Shown here piece after piece: positions 34,520 to 44,089 of a DNA stretch of 64,000 bases (positions are counted from its first letter, which is position 1; each line of letters starts with the position of its first letter). The DNA is from Tolypothrix tenuis PCC 7101 (GTDB lineage: Bacteria > Cyanobacteriota > Cyanobacteriia > Cyanobacteriales > Nostocaceae), in assembly GCF_002368295.1 (NCBI RefSeq), contig NZ_AP018248.1, positions 3,173,725 to 3,237,724 on the forward strand, read 5' to 3'. The notes under the pieces were generated by a model that saw only the letters and a program-made list of their open reading frames with translations, had not been told where the DNA came from and did no database searches. The position numbers and the translations under genes are program-made.

Positions 34520-35377
34520 ATGTTCCAAGCATTAATTGAGCCATTGCAATATGGCTTTATGCAGCGATCGCTGGTGATTGCAATATTAGTCGGGTTGTTG
34601 TGTGCAGTAGTTGGTAGCTACTTGATGGTACAACGATTGGCACTGCTGGGAGATGCGATTAGTCACTCAGTGTTACCAGGACTAGCGATCGCCTTTATGG
34701 TGGGAGGTAATATTTTTATTGGGGCTTTTATTGCTGGCGTTGTGAGTACAATGGCGATCGCACTCATCCGAACGCGATCGCCAATTAAAGAAGATGCTGC
34801 AATGGGCATAGTTTTCTCGGCATTTTTTGCCCTCGGTATTACCTTAATTACTGTTATTCAAAAAGATAATAAAATTGACCTGAATCACTTTTTATTCGGC
34901 AATATTCTCGGCGTAACTATTGATGAAGTAAGAGACACCGCTATCATTGCAGCGATTGTTTTATTAGTAGTGGTTTTACTCTACAAAGAACTATTATTTT
35001 ACACCTTCGACCCTTTAGGCGCACAAGCCGCAGGTTTACCAGTCAATCGGCTGAACTTTGGATTAATGCTGCTGATTGCCTTAACAATTGTCGCTAGTAT
35101 GAAAGCGGTAGGTGTAATTCTTGTACTTTCATTATTAATTACCCCTGGCGCTACCGCCTATTTATTAGTGAAACGCCTCAACCAAGTAATGATTTTAGGT
35201 GCAGTTATTGGCGTTATTTCTAGTATTAGCGGAATGTATTTGAGCTACTTTTATAATTTACCATCAGGCCCCGCAATTGTATTAGTAGTATCCGGTTTAT
35301 TTGTATTAGCATTATTATTTAGTCCGCGACACGGGATATTTGCACCGCGACAGAAGAAGGAAATTGTCGAGAGGTAA
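34520..35377 (+). CDS. mntB: Manganese/zinc ABC transporter permease
   Basis: Inner-membrane channel subunit of the ABC-3 family, 285 residues with eight to nine hydrophobic segments. Landmarks: LVQRLALLGDAISHSVLPGLA near residue 40, the region FLFGNILGVT near 124, and VGVILVLSLLITPGATAYLL near 195. Together with mntA and the divergent mntC it forms a complete importer. Start ATG 34520 has no clear ribosome binding site because the leader is repeat DNA. Confidence 0.9.
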   Translation: MFQALIEPLQYGFMQRSLVIAILVGLLCAVVGSYLMVQRLALLGDAISHSVLPGLAIAFMVGGNIFIGAFIAGVVSTMAIALIRTRSPIKEDAAMGIVFSAFFALGITLITVIQKDNKIDLNHFLFGNILGVTIDEVRDTAIIAAIVLLVVVLLYKELLFYTFDPLGAQAAGLPVNRLNFGLMLLIALTIVASMKAVGVILVLSLLITPGATAYLLVKRLNQVMILGAVIGVISSISGMYLSYFYNLPSGPAIVLVVSGLFVLALLFSPRHGIFAPRQKKEIVER

Positions 35378-35399
35378 ATCTAGTGAATGCGAGTTGTTC

Positions 35400-35432
35400 A
35401 AATCCCCGACTTTTCCAGTCGAGGATTTATTT
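35400..35432 (+). terminator. Possible terminator after mntB
   Basis: AAATCCCCGAC/GTCGAGGATTT stem with one mismatch (35400-35410, 35418-35428) and a 7-base loop, followed by ATTTGTT. The T-run is weak. Confidence 0.5.
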
Positions 35433-35459
35433 GTTCGTGAGGCGATCGCATTCATCGAG

Positions 35460-35963
35460 TTACTGATTATATAACCCAAAATATGACTTGACTTCCCATA
35501 AGTCTTTCATTCTTTCCAGATAAACTATACTGCCATACTGAGGAGGCCCGGCTGGACAATGGGCATATATTTGAATTAATGCTTGGGAAAAATCAACAGA
35601 AAACCCTGGTCGAGTCAACCAATAAAAAACAGACCACCGATAATCATCATTATCACAAAGTTCCTGACACTGTTGTTCAGAAATGAAAGTGAGTTGATCG
35701 CTAATCAGCAATGGTGTCAATAAGCTAGATTGATGATTGCTCGTTACCCAATCGTCATAAGTCTCTTTTGTGACATTGTATGCACTCTCAAAACATGAGC
35801 CACAGGGTGAAAGTTGCAAAAACCTGATGTTGTCCCAGGGAATAACTTCTCCCTTAGCAATTGGAGAAAAAATTTTAGTAGAGGTTGCAATCAGGTATTC
35901 TCCCGCCATCCTGTAATTTTGAATTACAGCAGACACAACTTGTGATTCATGTTGCGATCGCAT
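35460..35963 (-). CDS. Hypothetical protein
   Basis: About 167 residues from ATG 35963 (an upstream start at 35990 is possible). No membrane segment or signal peptide. Several cysteines (SPCGSCFES, QQCQELCDND) and many aromatic residues (RWSVFYWLTRPGF) suggest a compact folded domain. I do not recognise the family. It stands alone between the mntAB terminator and the kinase-like gene. Confidence 0.5.
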   Translation of the reverse strand: MRSQHESQVVSAVIQNYRMAGEYLIATSTKIFSPIAKGEVIPWDNIRFLQLSPCGSCFESAYNVTKETYDDWVTSNHQSSLLTPLLISDQLTFISEQQCQELCDNDDYRWSVFYWLTRPGFSVDFSQALIQIYAHCPAGPPQYGSIVYLERMKDLWEVKSYFGLYNQ

Positions 35964-36143
35964 TTTTCTCTCATCTGCTAATAAAGACAATCACCAGTAT
36001 ATTTACTAATTTTAACTTATTAATATTGTTAACTTTGAAACTTATATTATTGCTGTAACAATGAGTGCGATCGCATGATGCAGCTAGTCAGAGCGTCAGC
36101 AATATAATGTATAATCGCGGACAGTTAAACTCCGCTCACGGGA

Positions 36144-36857
36144 ATGAGTATGGATAGAGGACTCATAGATAGGCTGATAGAGACTGTTCATCAAGAGTTA
36201 ATTCCTAAATTACAGATTGAAAGTATAGCTCCCCACGATCCAGTAAAAATCAGCTATCTTCCCTATCCTTGGCAAAAAGTGGGAGTAGGAAATTACGCTG
36301 GAGTAGTCTATCACCCAGATTATCCCAACTGGGTGGTCAAGATTTATGCACCCGGACGGCCAGGTTTTGAAGAAGAGGTAGAAGTTTACCATCGTTTGGG
36401 TTCTCACCCAGCTTATTCAGAATGTCTATATGCTAAAGATGGCCTTTTAATTCTGAAGCGGTTATACGGGGTGACTCTTTATGACTCTATTCAACGCGGA
36501 TTGCGTATCCCCAAGCAAGTGATCCAAGATATTGATGAGGCTTTAGAGTATGCAAGGATGCGAGGACTATATCCCCATGATGTACATGGGCGGAATGTGA
36601 TGATGTATGAAGGAAGGGGATTAGTGGTAGATATTTCCGATTTTCTTCATGAAGACAAATGTGCCAAATGGGACAACCTTAAAAGAGCATACTATTGGTT
36701 ATATCGCCCCATCCTCGCCCCATTGCGGCTGAAAATTCCTTACTTTTTACTAGATGCTGTTCGCAAAGTTTATCGCTTCTTCTCTAAGTTAAAAAAATCT
36801 GCCGAGGGTATTTTGTCTAAAATTTCGAGAAAAAACAACAAAAAAACATATTTATAA
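36144..36857 (+). CDS. Protein-kinase-like protein
   Basis: A 237-residue protein with a compact eukaryotic-type kinase fold. VGVGNYAGVVYH (46-57) is a glycine-loop-like segment, K66 in WVVKIYAP is the expected ATP-binding Lys, E78 or E80 a C-helix Glu, H145-D146-V-H-G-R-N151 a divergent catalytic loop, and D163 in VVDISDF the metal-binding Asp. The domain ends near residue 200 and is followed by a basic, lysine-rich tail (KKSAEGILSKISRKNNKK) that might bind nucleic acid or membrane. It is smaller than Hanks-type kinases and lacks the full HRD and DFG motifs; a small-molecule kinase is possible. Neighbour holA begins 92 bases downstream across repeats. Confidence 0.65.
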   Translation: MSMDRGLIDRLIETVHQELIPKLQIESIAPHDPVKISYLPYPWQKVGVGNYAGVVYHPDYPNWVVKIYAPGRPGFEEEVEVYHRLGSHPAYSECLYAKDGLLILKRLYGVTLYDSIQRGLRIPKQVIQDIDEALEYARMRGLYPHDVHGRNVMMYEGRGLVVDISDFLHEDKCAKWDNLKRAYYWLYRPILAPLRLKIPYFLLDAVRKVYRFFSKLKKSAEGILSKISRKNNKKTYL

Positions 36858-36858
36858 A

Positions 36859-36911
36859 TCCCCAGTCCCCAATCCCCAGTCCCCAGTCCCCAGTACCCAG
36901 TCCCCAATCCC
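36859..36911. repeat. CCCCAGT heptamer array upstream of holA
   Basis: Seven tandem CCCCAGT/CCCCAAT/CCCAGTA units between the kinase-like gene and holA. Confidence 0.85.
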
Positions 36912-36949
36912 GTGATACCTTGAAACAAGAGGAGAACTGAGGCTTTTCC

Positions 36950-37945
36950 ATGCCAATTTACGTTTACTGGGGTGAAGATGATTTTGCCATAGAAAAGGCG
37001 GTGGCTGCATTATGCGATCGCGTCCTCGATCCCCTATGGACAAGTTTTAACTACACTTCCTTGCTTCCAGATCAAGCTGATGCGGTGATTCAGGGATTAA
37101 ATGAAGTGATGACTCCCAGCTTTGGCGCTGGTGGAAGGTTAGTCTGGCTAGTCAATACTACCCTGTGTCAGCATTGTCCAGATAATGTGTTGGCGGAACT
37201 AACGCGCACCTTACCTGTAATTCCCGAAAACTCATTTTTATTACTCACCAGTCGCAACAAACCCGACGAACGCTTAAAATCGACAAAATTTTTAAAACAA
37301 CAAGCTACTGAGTTTCGAGAATTTCCCCTGATTCCCCCCTGGAAAACAGAGTTACTCGTACAAGCAGTACATCAAGCTGCTCATAGCACGGGTGTTAAAC
37401 TCACAGCTAAGGCGATGGAAGTGATTGCAGAATCCGTAGGCAACGATACCCGCCTCCTCTACAATGAAATGGAGAAATTGCGGCTCTATGGTGCGGCTAG
37501 CAATCAGCCTCTAGATGTAGATAGTGTTACCAAGTTAGTCAGAAATACTACGCAAAATAGTTTACAATTAGCAGCAGCCATCAGAAATGGGGATACAGCT
37601 CAAGCCTTAGCTACCTTAAGCGATTTAATCAATGCTTCCGAGCCTGGTTTACGCATAGTAGCTACCTTGATTGGTCAATTTCGCACCTGGCTATGGGTAA
37701 AAATTATGATGGAAAGTGGCGAGCGCAATCCACAAGAGATTGCGAAAGCTGCGGAAATCGGTAACCCCAAACGTATTTACTTTTTACAACAGGAAGTCAA
37801 ATTCCTTTCTGTACAGCAACTCATCTCGATTTTACCTCTGCTCCTAGACTTAGAAGTTAGTCTCAAACAAGGTTATTCTGATATGACTACAATGCAGACA
37901 AAGGTGATAGAACTTTGTCAAGTGGCTCGAGGAAGTAGAGCATAA
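36950..37945 (+). CDS. holA: DNA polymerase III delta subunit
   Basis: Clamp-loader subunit that opens the beta sliding clamp during chromosome replication. The 331-residue protein has the family's N-terminal ATPase-like domain (MPIYVYWGEDDFAIEKAV; LLTSRNKPDERLKSTKFLKQ, partly) without Walker motifs, the conserved middle AEIVGNDTRLLYNEMEKL-type segment (here ESVGNDTRLLYNEMEKLRLY) and the C-terminal collar domain with LLLDLEVSLKQGY. Length is normal. ATG 36950 is preceded by AAGAGGAG, a strong ribosome binding site. Confidence 0.92.
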   Translation: MPIYVYWGEDDFAIEKAVAALCDRVLDPLWTSFNYTSLLPDQADAVIQGLNEVMTPSFGAGGRLVWLVNTTLCQHCPDNVLAELTRTLPVIPENSFLLLTSRNKPDERLKSTKFLKQQATEFREFPLIPPWKTELLVQAVHQAAHSTGVKLTAKAMEVIAESVGNDTRLLYNEMEKLRLYGAASNQPLDVDSVTKLVRNTTQNSLQLAAAIRNGDTAQALATLSDLINASEPGLRIVATLIGQFRTWLWVKIMMESGERNPQEIAKAAEIGNPKRIYFLQQEVKFLSVQQLISILPLLLDLEVSLKQGYSDMTTMQTKVIELCQVARGSRA

Positions 37946-38047
37946 ATATAAAAATTTAATGGATTAAGAACTTTCTGGAACTTCTTACTTCTAAAATAAT
38001 TCACAGTCATTATCATATTGCTACTCTAGTTCTGTGTCATACACCGT

Positions 38048-38527
38048 ATGAAAAACATTGCTGATTTCTGTTTCCCAGTAAGCTGGCAAAAAATACTTTC
38101 TCAAAGTCTGTCTTACAGTGCGATCGCCACTGCTAGTTTAGTTGCTAGTGTTTTAATAGTAAGTGGTAAAGTTAATGCCCAAAGCCCTCAACCAGTAAAT
38201 AATGATGAGGTTAACAATTATGCTCAAGCCGTACTAGCAATGGAACCTGCGCGTCAACAAGCCTTTGACGAAATTAAAAAGATTATCGGTGGAAGTGAAA
38301 TTCCCAAGATAATTTGTAATGACTCCAAAACTATCAGTGCTCTGCCAAAAAAAGCGCAAGATGTTGCAGTAAATTACTGTAATCGCTCTCAAAAAATAGT
38401 TGAAGATAATGGATTAACTATTATACGCTTCAACCAAATTACTCTTAACATCCAAAGTGACGAAAATTTAAAACGGCAGATTTACAATCGATTATTAACC
38501 ATCCAAAATTCTGGCAAACCTCGCTAA
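38048..38527 (+). CDS. Secreted DUF4168 protein
   Basis: A 159-residue exported protein. Residues 1-44 form a signal peptide with hydrophobic core ATASLVASVLIVSG and probable cleavage after VNA. The mature part matches the DUF4168 pattern (NNYAQAVLAMEPARQQAFDEIKK and LTIIRFNQITLNIQSDENLKRQI, partly), a helical domain found in secreted proteins of cyanobacteria and proteobacteria, of unknown role. Two cysteines in the mature part (IICND and NYCNRS) could pair. Confidence 0.75.
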   Translation: MKNIADFCFPVSWQKILSQSLSYSAIATASLVASVLIVSGKVNAQSPQPVNNDEVNNYAQAVLAMEPARQQAFDEIKKIIGGSEIPKIICNDSKTISALPKKAQDVAVNYCNRSQKIVEDNGLTIIRFNQITLNIQSDENLKRQIYNRLLTIQNSGKPR

Positions 38528-38764
38528 ACACACACTCATTAATCCTCAAAAATAGTAAATAAAAAGTTTGTAATCATGCAAAAATATTAGGGTTAATTAT
38601 ATGTTTAGCTAACATCAATATTGATATTTTGAATTGCTGAACAACTGTTAATTCATGGTTCAATATACTAATTTATTAGTGGCATTGATGAAAAATTCTC
38701 ATTCCTAAATTGCTAAACAAGCGGATTGATCCTTAGGGTCAATCCAAAATTTCAACTTGTACAA

Positions 38765-39379
38765 CTACTGTTGCGTTTCCAGAAATGCTTGTCTTTTAGC
38801 GTGGATATTTTTCATGTGCTTCTTGACAGTATTCACAGTAATATACAACTTCGTAGCAATATCTTTATAACTATATTTTCCTCGATAAAGAGACCATATT
38901 TCTGCTTCTCTTGGGGTCAAGTCATATTTTTTTACTTCTGCGATCGCAATATTTTTGAGAGATTGACATTGATTCTCAATTGTGACTAAGAAATAAGGCA
39001 TCTGCATACTATTTAAATTTAACCATCTCACCCGAATCCGAAAGACTGTAGTTTGATTAAATACAATTTCATCTGACAGTATCAGCAGTTGATTATCTGT
39101 AAAACTGCGACTGTCAATTAAAGATTGGCAAAGCTGCTGGATAACTGGATGAATAAATTTTTTATGACAATTTTCTTGATTCAATTGCGAACAAATTTGT
39201 TCGGCGGATGCGTTGGCGTGCAATAGTTCACCCGTCTCATTTAAAATTAAAATTCCATCTTCTAAGTTCTCAATTACTGCTTGAAAAAAATAAACTTGCA
39301 TTAAGTCAGGATAATTCAGAATCTCTGGCTTTTGTACTTTAATGTTTGGTGTAGTAGCAGTTTGAGTGAGAGTAGTCAT
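38765..39379 (-). CDS. PAS-LuxR transcriptional regulator
   Basis: A regulator of about 204 residues from ATG 39379 (MTTLTQTATTPN); an upstream start at 39457 would add 26 residues with little character. A PAS-like domain spans about residues 28-130 (VIENLEDGILILNETGELLHANASA, partly), and a LuxR-type helix-turn-helix spans about 140-200 (YDLTPREAEIWSLYRGKYSYKDIATKLYITVNTVKKHMKNIH, partly). There is no receiver domain, so it probably responds to a small ligand or redox state through the PAS domain. It resembles cyanobacterial single-domain and PAS-LuxR regulators, but no specific orthologue is claimed. Confidence 0.8.
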   Translation of the reverse strand: MTTLTQTATTPNIKVQKPEILNYPDLMQVYFFQAVIENLEDGILILNETGELLHANASAEQICSQLNQENCHKKFIHPVIQQLCQSLIDSRSFTDNQLLILSDEIVFNQTTVFRIRVRWLNLNSMQMPYFLVTIENQCQSLKNIAIAEVKKYDLTPREAEIWSLYRGKYSYKDIATKLYITVNTVKKHMKNIHAKRQAFLETQQ

Positions 39380-39861
39380 ATAGTAACGAATCTTAAAAGA
39401 ATGTTTTCTGTAATAGATTCCATGACATATTTGCATATTGCTAAAAGCCCTATGCATCTATAGCCAAATATGGAGTTTTACTGATAGCAGCAATGGTGAT
39501 AGTGCTACTGACTAAAAAGTGCTAATTGCTGAATTTACAATAAAAATACTATTTTCAGTAATTAGTTAGCAATACACTTATCTGCAACATAATTTACATA
39601 CAACACTTTAATTATGAATTTCGGATGAAGTTGATATTAGGTTGATTGTTGGGTGTTTGGTACTTGTGATTTTTCGGCTGACTCATCTATGTTTGGAGGA
39701 TGCGTTAGTTTGTAGGATGCGTTAGCCATAGCGTAACGCATCCTGCTTATCTACCATTGAACGTAAAATTATACCCATAGAATCACCCTAGGGATGATTA
39801 AGAGCAATAGACAATACTACTAAACTGGCAAGGAAAAACTAATTTTTGATACATATTATTT
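39380..39861. other. Intergenic stretch with a GGATGCGTTA hairpin repeat
   Basis: AT-rich divergent spacer between the PAS-LuxR gene and the antiporter gene. It contains a GGATGCGTTAG unit at 39697 and a perfect 11-bp hairpin AGGATGCGTTA/TAACGCATCCT (39714-39724, 39734-39744), related to the GGTGCGTTA arms of the MITE-like elements. No gene is recognised. Confidence 0.6.
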
Positions 39862-41160
39862 ATGGTAGACAGTTATATTCTTGACCTATTGGTCATTGGT
39901 CTACTTTTGCTCATAGTTACATTAGGTTCTGGCTGGATTTCGCGTTTACCTCTTTCCTTCGCCCTCATCTATCTAGTGGTTGGTATTTTCTTGGGGCCTT
40001 ATGGCTTTGGACTGATTCAATTGCGGCGAGATGATGTATTTAATGCGGAATTTCTAGAACGCATCACAGAACTGGTAGTAATTATTTCTGTATTTAGTTG
40101 TGGATTAAAAATAGTCCGACCACTGAAATTAGGAATTTGGGATATTACAGCCCGCTTGATTGGCTTTTTAATGCCAATTTCAATTTTTGCTTTGGCTGCT
40201 GTGGGCAAATTTTTTTTAGGGATGAATTGGGGAGAAGCGATTTTATTAGGAGCAATTCTTGCACCTACTGATCCGGTATTAGCCTCAGAAGTTCAGCTAA
40301 CAGATGTCAATGACCAAGATGAGTTACGCTTTGGTTTAACTTCCGAAGGTGGCTTAAATGATGCTTTAGCATTTCCCTTTGTTTATTTTGGCATTTATGC
40401 CATCAAAGATGGTAATTGGGATAACTGGTTAAAGAGTTGGTTATTAGTCGATGTCATTTGGGCGATCGCATCTGCTATAGTCATGGGAATTATTGTTGCC
40501 AAAGCTGTAGTTTGGATTGATAAAAAAATCCAAAAACGCCGCCGCGCCGATGAGTTGATGGAAGACTTTATTGCTATCAGTATAATTTTTCTGACTTATT
40601 CTTTAACAGAAATTGTTAATGGCTATGGATTTTTAGCAGTATTTGTTGCTGGTTTAGTTGCTCAACGCAGTTACCAAGATCCAGAAAAACCTCTAGCACA
40701 ACTGGGATTTATAGAAAAATTAGAAAAGCTCTTAGAAGTAGGAACGATTTTAATATTAGGAACGATATTGCTGGTACAACCAATGCTCAATTATGCGTTC
40801 CAATCTTTAATGGTAATAGTGTTATTATTTTTCGTCATCCGACCCGTAGGTGTTTGGATTAGCACTATAGGTAAACGTCCTTTAGATTCCCCTCGCCGCA
40901 CTTTACATTCTGGAACTCGCTGGTTATTGGGTTGGTTTGGTATTCGTGGTGTTGGTTCTTTATATTATCTTGCCTATGCATTTGGTAATGGCGTAAAAGG
41001 TGAACCAGCCGAACAAATTTCTTGGATAACTTACACCACAATTGTTGTCTCTGTAATTTTGCATGGAATTACCTCAACGCCCTTAATGAAGTGGTATGAA
41101 AAACATATTGCTAGCCAACAAAAACCTCATATCCCAGCAACAATTGATGAATTTGAATGA
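39862..41160 (+). CDS. Na+(or K+)/H+ antiporter, CPA1/NhaP-like
   Basis: A 432-residue inner-membrane antiporter with about twelve hydrophobic segments. Landmarks of the cation:proton antiporter family: GSGWISRLPLSFALIYLVVG at the start, GAILAPTDPVLASEVQ near residue 133 and SEGGLNDALAFPFVYFG near 160, which contains the ion-binding Asp/Asn pair of the exchange centre. Residues 220-235 form a basic cytoplasmic loop. There is no C-terminal regulatory domain. The ion is not determined by sequence. The gene appears monocistronic. Confidence 0.88.
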   Translation: MVDSYILDLLVIGLLLLIVTLGSGWISRLPLSFALIYLVVGIFLGPYGFGLIQLRRDDVFNAEFLERITELVVIISVFSCGLKIVRPLKLGIWDITARLIGFLMPISIFALAAVGKFFLGMNWGEAILLGAILAPTDPVLASEVQLTDVNDQDELRFGLTSEGGLNDALAFPFVYFGIYAIKDGNWDNWLKSWLLVDVIWAIASAIVMGIIVAKAVVWIDKKIQKRRRADELMEDFIAISIIFLTYSLTEIVNGYGFLAVFVAGLVAQRSYQDPEKPLAQLGFIEKLEKLLEVGTILILGTILLVQPMLNYAFQSLMVIVLLFFVIRPVGVWISTIGKRPLDSPRRTLHSGTRWLLGWFGIRGVGSLYYLAYAFGNGVKGEPAEQISWITYTTIVVSVILHGITSTPLMKWYEKHIASQQKPHIPATIDEFE

Positions 41161-41169
41161 TTTGGCATT

Positions 41170-41345
41170 TGTCATTTGTCATTGGGTAATTGGTAATTGG
41201 TAATTGGTAATTGGTAATTGGTAATTGGTAATTGGTGTTTGTTATTTTTCCCCCCTGCTTTTTCCCAGTCCCCAGTCCCCAGTCCCCAGTCCCCAGTCCC
41301 CAGTCCCCAGTCCCCAATCCCCAGTCCCCAATCCCCATTACCCAA
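41170..41345. repeat. Long composite heptamer array
   Basis: TTGGTAA in about eight tandem copies (41182-41236) is followed, after a short link, by CCCCAGT/CCCCAAT in about ten copies (41264-41340). It is among the longest pure arrays of the window, between convergent genes. Confidence 0.9.
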
Positions 41346-43632
41346 TCTCCGAAATTACCTCATGCAAAGTATTCAATAAAACCTGCGCTGTAAAAGGTTT
41401 AGCTAAGAATTCTCGGATACCAAGGCTCTGTTTTTGCTCATGTGGCTCATAGGCCATTAGTCCACTCATAGCAATAATTTGGATATCTGGATTCATGCGC
41501 TGTAACATCTGTATCGTTTGAGAACCATCCATGACGGGCATCATCATATCTATTAACACCACGCTGATGTCATCTATATACTGGGCATATAGCGCTAAAG
41601 CTCCAATACCATCGCTAGCGGTTAAAACTCTGTAATTATGGGTTTCTAAGGTAGTTTTAGCAATTTCGCAAATGGAAACTTCATCATCTACTACCAAAAT
41701 TAATTCGTTATTTCCACTTGGTAGGTTTGTATTGGTGACTATATTGGTTTCTGTGGCTTCTCTACTAGGTAAGTAGACTTTAAAACTACTTCCCTGTCCT
41801 ACTTCACTGTGTACACTGACAAAACCATTGTGGCTTTTAATAATGCTCATGACAGTAGAAAGCCCTAAACCCGTGCCTTTTCCGACTTCTTTAGTAGTAA
41901 AAAATGGCTCAAAGATGTGGTTAATAATTTCTGAGGGAATACCTGTTCCTGTATCAGCAATAGTGATGACAACATAAAAACCAGCTTCGGAATTCCCATA
42001 CATTTGAGCATAGTTTTCATCAATCCACAGGTTTTCGGCGGTAATGCTGAGAATACCACCATCGGGCATGGCATCACGGGCATTTACACAGAGATTCATC
42101 AGTACTTGATGCAGTTGTGTTGCATCAGCAAAAACTGTCCACAGATTGGGATTAATATCAGTTTTGGTTTCAATAGATTTGGGAAAAGTTCTGTGAGCAA
42201 CCTGCGCGATATCGGAGAGCAAATGTCTGACTTGCACCAGTGTGCGGCTTCCTTCCACTCCGCGAGTAAAGGAGAGAATTTGCTGTACTAAATCAGCACC
42301 TCGCCTTGCACTACTTTCTAATATCTCTAGTAGCTGCTGACTATTTTCATCTAAATTGGGAAATTTCGCGGGTAGTAGTTGAGCAGTTGCCAAGATGGGC
42401 GTGAGAATGTTGTTGAAATCATGAGCAATACCGCTAGCGAGGCTACCCAAACTTTCTAATCTTTGAGTGCGGAGGAATTGCGCCTCTAGTTGCTTTTTTT
42501 GGGTGATATCGGTACTGACTTTGAGAATAGATTTGGGGTTACCGGCTTCATCGCGCATCAGCGTCCAGCGACTTTCGACGATGATGTCTTTGCCATCTTT
42601 GGTGACTTGCTGCAGTTCACCTTGCCATTTACCTTCTTTGGCTAATATGGCCTGAATTTCTGCGAATGATGGCGAAGTTTCCCCATTTTTCCCTAAAAGT
42701 AAAGTAGCATTTCTGCCGACGATTTCTGCTGTCGTCCATCCGTAAAGCCTTTCTGCGCCTTTATTCCAGAATAGGATATGATTTTTTAAGTTACAAACTG
42801 CGATCGCATCTATGGAGATATCCAATAAAGCTGCTTGTTCGTAGATTTTTTGTGCTGCTTGTTTGCGATCGGTAATATCTTCAAATGTACCGACATGGCC
42901 TAAGAATCGTCTTTCTGTGGAATACATTGGGCTAGCTAGCGCCCGCACCCAGCGAATTTCATCTTGGGGGGTAAGTAGCCTATATTCATCAACCCAAGTG
43001 CTTTGTTCTAAGACTGTTCTTTGCCAGTCCTGAGAAACTTCAGTTCTATCTTCTGGGTGAACAGCTTGAATCCAACCGTAGCCTACACTCTGCTGTTCGC
43101 TAAAGCCGGAAATGTCATACCATAGAGGATTGCTATATATCAGCTGCCCTTGGGCATCAGTTTGAAAGATAGCTAGAGGAGCTGAAGCACAGAGTGTGCG
43201 GAAGCGGTCTTCACTTTCTCGAAAAGCTTGTTCTGCACTATGCCTTTTATAGCGTTCCTGCGCCTCTCGCAACTCTCGCTCTACCGCAGGCACTAGGCGA
43301 GCCATATTACCTTTAATGATATAGTCGTGCGCCCCAGCTTTCATGGCCGCAACCGCAATATCCTCGCCAATTGTGCCGGACACAATAATAAATGGTAGAT
43401 CTAAGTTTTGGCTTTGTAGGAGTTCTAGGGCTGCTAAACCACTAAAGGCAGGTAGGCTGTAATCTGCAATGATGATGTCCCATAATTTTTGATTAAGGGC
43501 TGCCTGCATAGAAGCTGCGGTATCAACACGCACATATTCAACATGATATCCACCCCGACGTAACTCTCTTAAAACTAGGAGAGTATCATCTTCAGAATCC
43601 TCAACAATTAGAACACGCAGGTGGGGTTTCAT
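41338..43632 (-). CDS. Hybrid histidine kinase REC-PAS-PAS-HK-REC
   Basis: A soluble 764-residue hybrid kinase. A receiver domain at 1-120 has phosphoacceptor D57 (IIIADYSLP); two PAS domains at about 140-258 (SAPLAIFQTDAQGQLIYSNP) and 262-380 (DAIAVCNLKNHILFWNKGAE); HisKA with H404 (GIAHDFNNIL), HATPase with NARDAMPDG, IADTGTGIP and GKGTGLGLS, and a C-terminal receiver from about 643 with VLIDMMMPVMDG. Both receivers are intact, so it can act as relay target and donor. It begins 13 bases after the Rcp1-type regulator gene, so it is the third gene of an operon that starts with the cyanobacteriochrome kinase at 44086. Probably it is the downstream relay partner. Confidence 0.88.
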   Translation of the reverse strand: MKPHLRVLIVEDSEDDTLLVLRELRRGGYHVEYVRVDTAASMQAALNQKLWDIIIADYSLPAFSGLAALELLQSQNLDLPFIIVSGTIGEDIAVAAMKAGAHDYIIKGNMARLVPAVERELREAQERYKRHSAEQAFRESEDRFRTLCASAPLAIFQTDAQGQLIYSNPLWYDISGFSEQQSVGYGWIQAVHPEDRTEVSQDWQRTVLEQSTWVDEYRLLTPQDEIRWVRALASPMYSTERRFLGHVGTFEDITDRKQAAQKIYEQAALLDISIDAIAVCNLKNHILFWNKGAERLYGWTTAEIVGRNATLLLGKNGETSPSFAEIQAILAKEGKWQGELQQVTKDGKDIIVESRWTLMRDEAGNPKSILKVSTDITQKKQLEAQFLRTQRLESLGSLASGIAHDFNNILTPILATAQLLPAKFPNLDENSQQLLEILESSARRGADLVQQILSFTRGVEGSRTLVQVRHLLSDIAQVAHRTFPKSIETKTDINPNLWTVFADATQLHQVLMNLCVNARDAMPDGGILSITAENLWIDENYAQMYGNSEAGFYVVITIADTGTGIPSEIINHIFEPFFTTKEVGKGTGLGLSTVMSIIKSHNGFVSVHSEVGQGSSFKVYLPSREATETNIVTNTNLPSGNNELILVVDDEVSICEIAKTTLETHNYRVLTASDGIGALALYAQYIDDISVVLIDMMMPVMDGSQTIQMLQRMNPDIQIIAMSGLMAYEPHEQKQSLGIREFLAKPFTAQVLLNTLHEVISEIG

Positions 43633-43645
43633 TTTAACTGACTTC

Positions 43646-44089
43646 CTAAACAGGCGGTGTCTCGTTCATTAGGAGCCAGTACATTCCAAGTTGCCGGACT
43701 GCTTCTGTAAACTGGATAAAATCTACAGGTTTGCGAATATAACTGTTGCAACCCAAACTATAACTATTGAGTAAATCTTGTTCTTCGCTAGAAGTGGTGA
43801 GAATTACTACAGGTAATAAGCTAGTGCGTTTGTCTTCTCGCAAGCGACGCAATACTTCCATCCCATCAACGCGGGGTAGCTTGAGATCTAACAAAATCAC
43901 AGTCGGTTTAATGTTAATATCTCGACCAGCATGAATTCCAGTCCCAAATAGATAATCTAGCGCTTCCACTCCATCACGAGCCACTACTATCTCATTGCTG
44001 ATGTGATTGCGCCTGAGTGCCCGAATAGCTAAAGCTTCGTCATCAGGATTATCTTCCACCAACAAAATCATCTTATTGCTTATGCTCAT
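43646..44089 (-). CDS. Rcp1-type response regulator
   Basis: A single receiver domain of 147 residues from ATG 44089, with the acidic pair EDNPDD, phosphoacceptor Asp in ILLDLKLPRVDG, the Thr in VVILTTSSEE and Lys in SYIRKPVDF. The YLFGTG and FTEAVRQLGMYWL segments mark the Rcp1/phytochrome-partner subgroup. The start ATG overlaps the TGA stop of the upstream kinase (ATGA at 44086-44089), so translation is coupled. An upstream in-frame start at 44158 is ruled unlikely by this overlap. It should be phosphorylated by that kinase. Confidence 0.9.
   Translation of the reverse strand: MSISNKMILLVEDNPDDEALAIRALRRNHISNEIVVARDGVEALDYLFGTGIHAGRDINIKPTVILLDLKLPRVDGMEVLRRLREDKRTSLLPVVILTTSSEEQDLLNSYSLGCNSYIRKPVDFIQFTEAVRQLGMYWLLMNETPPV

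Noticed and set aside
41170..41345. CRISPR-like direct repeats
   Set aside because: Units are 7 bases, contiguous, with no spacers; this is the heptamer repeat type of filamentous cyanobacteria. The same applies to all other arrays in the window.
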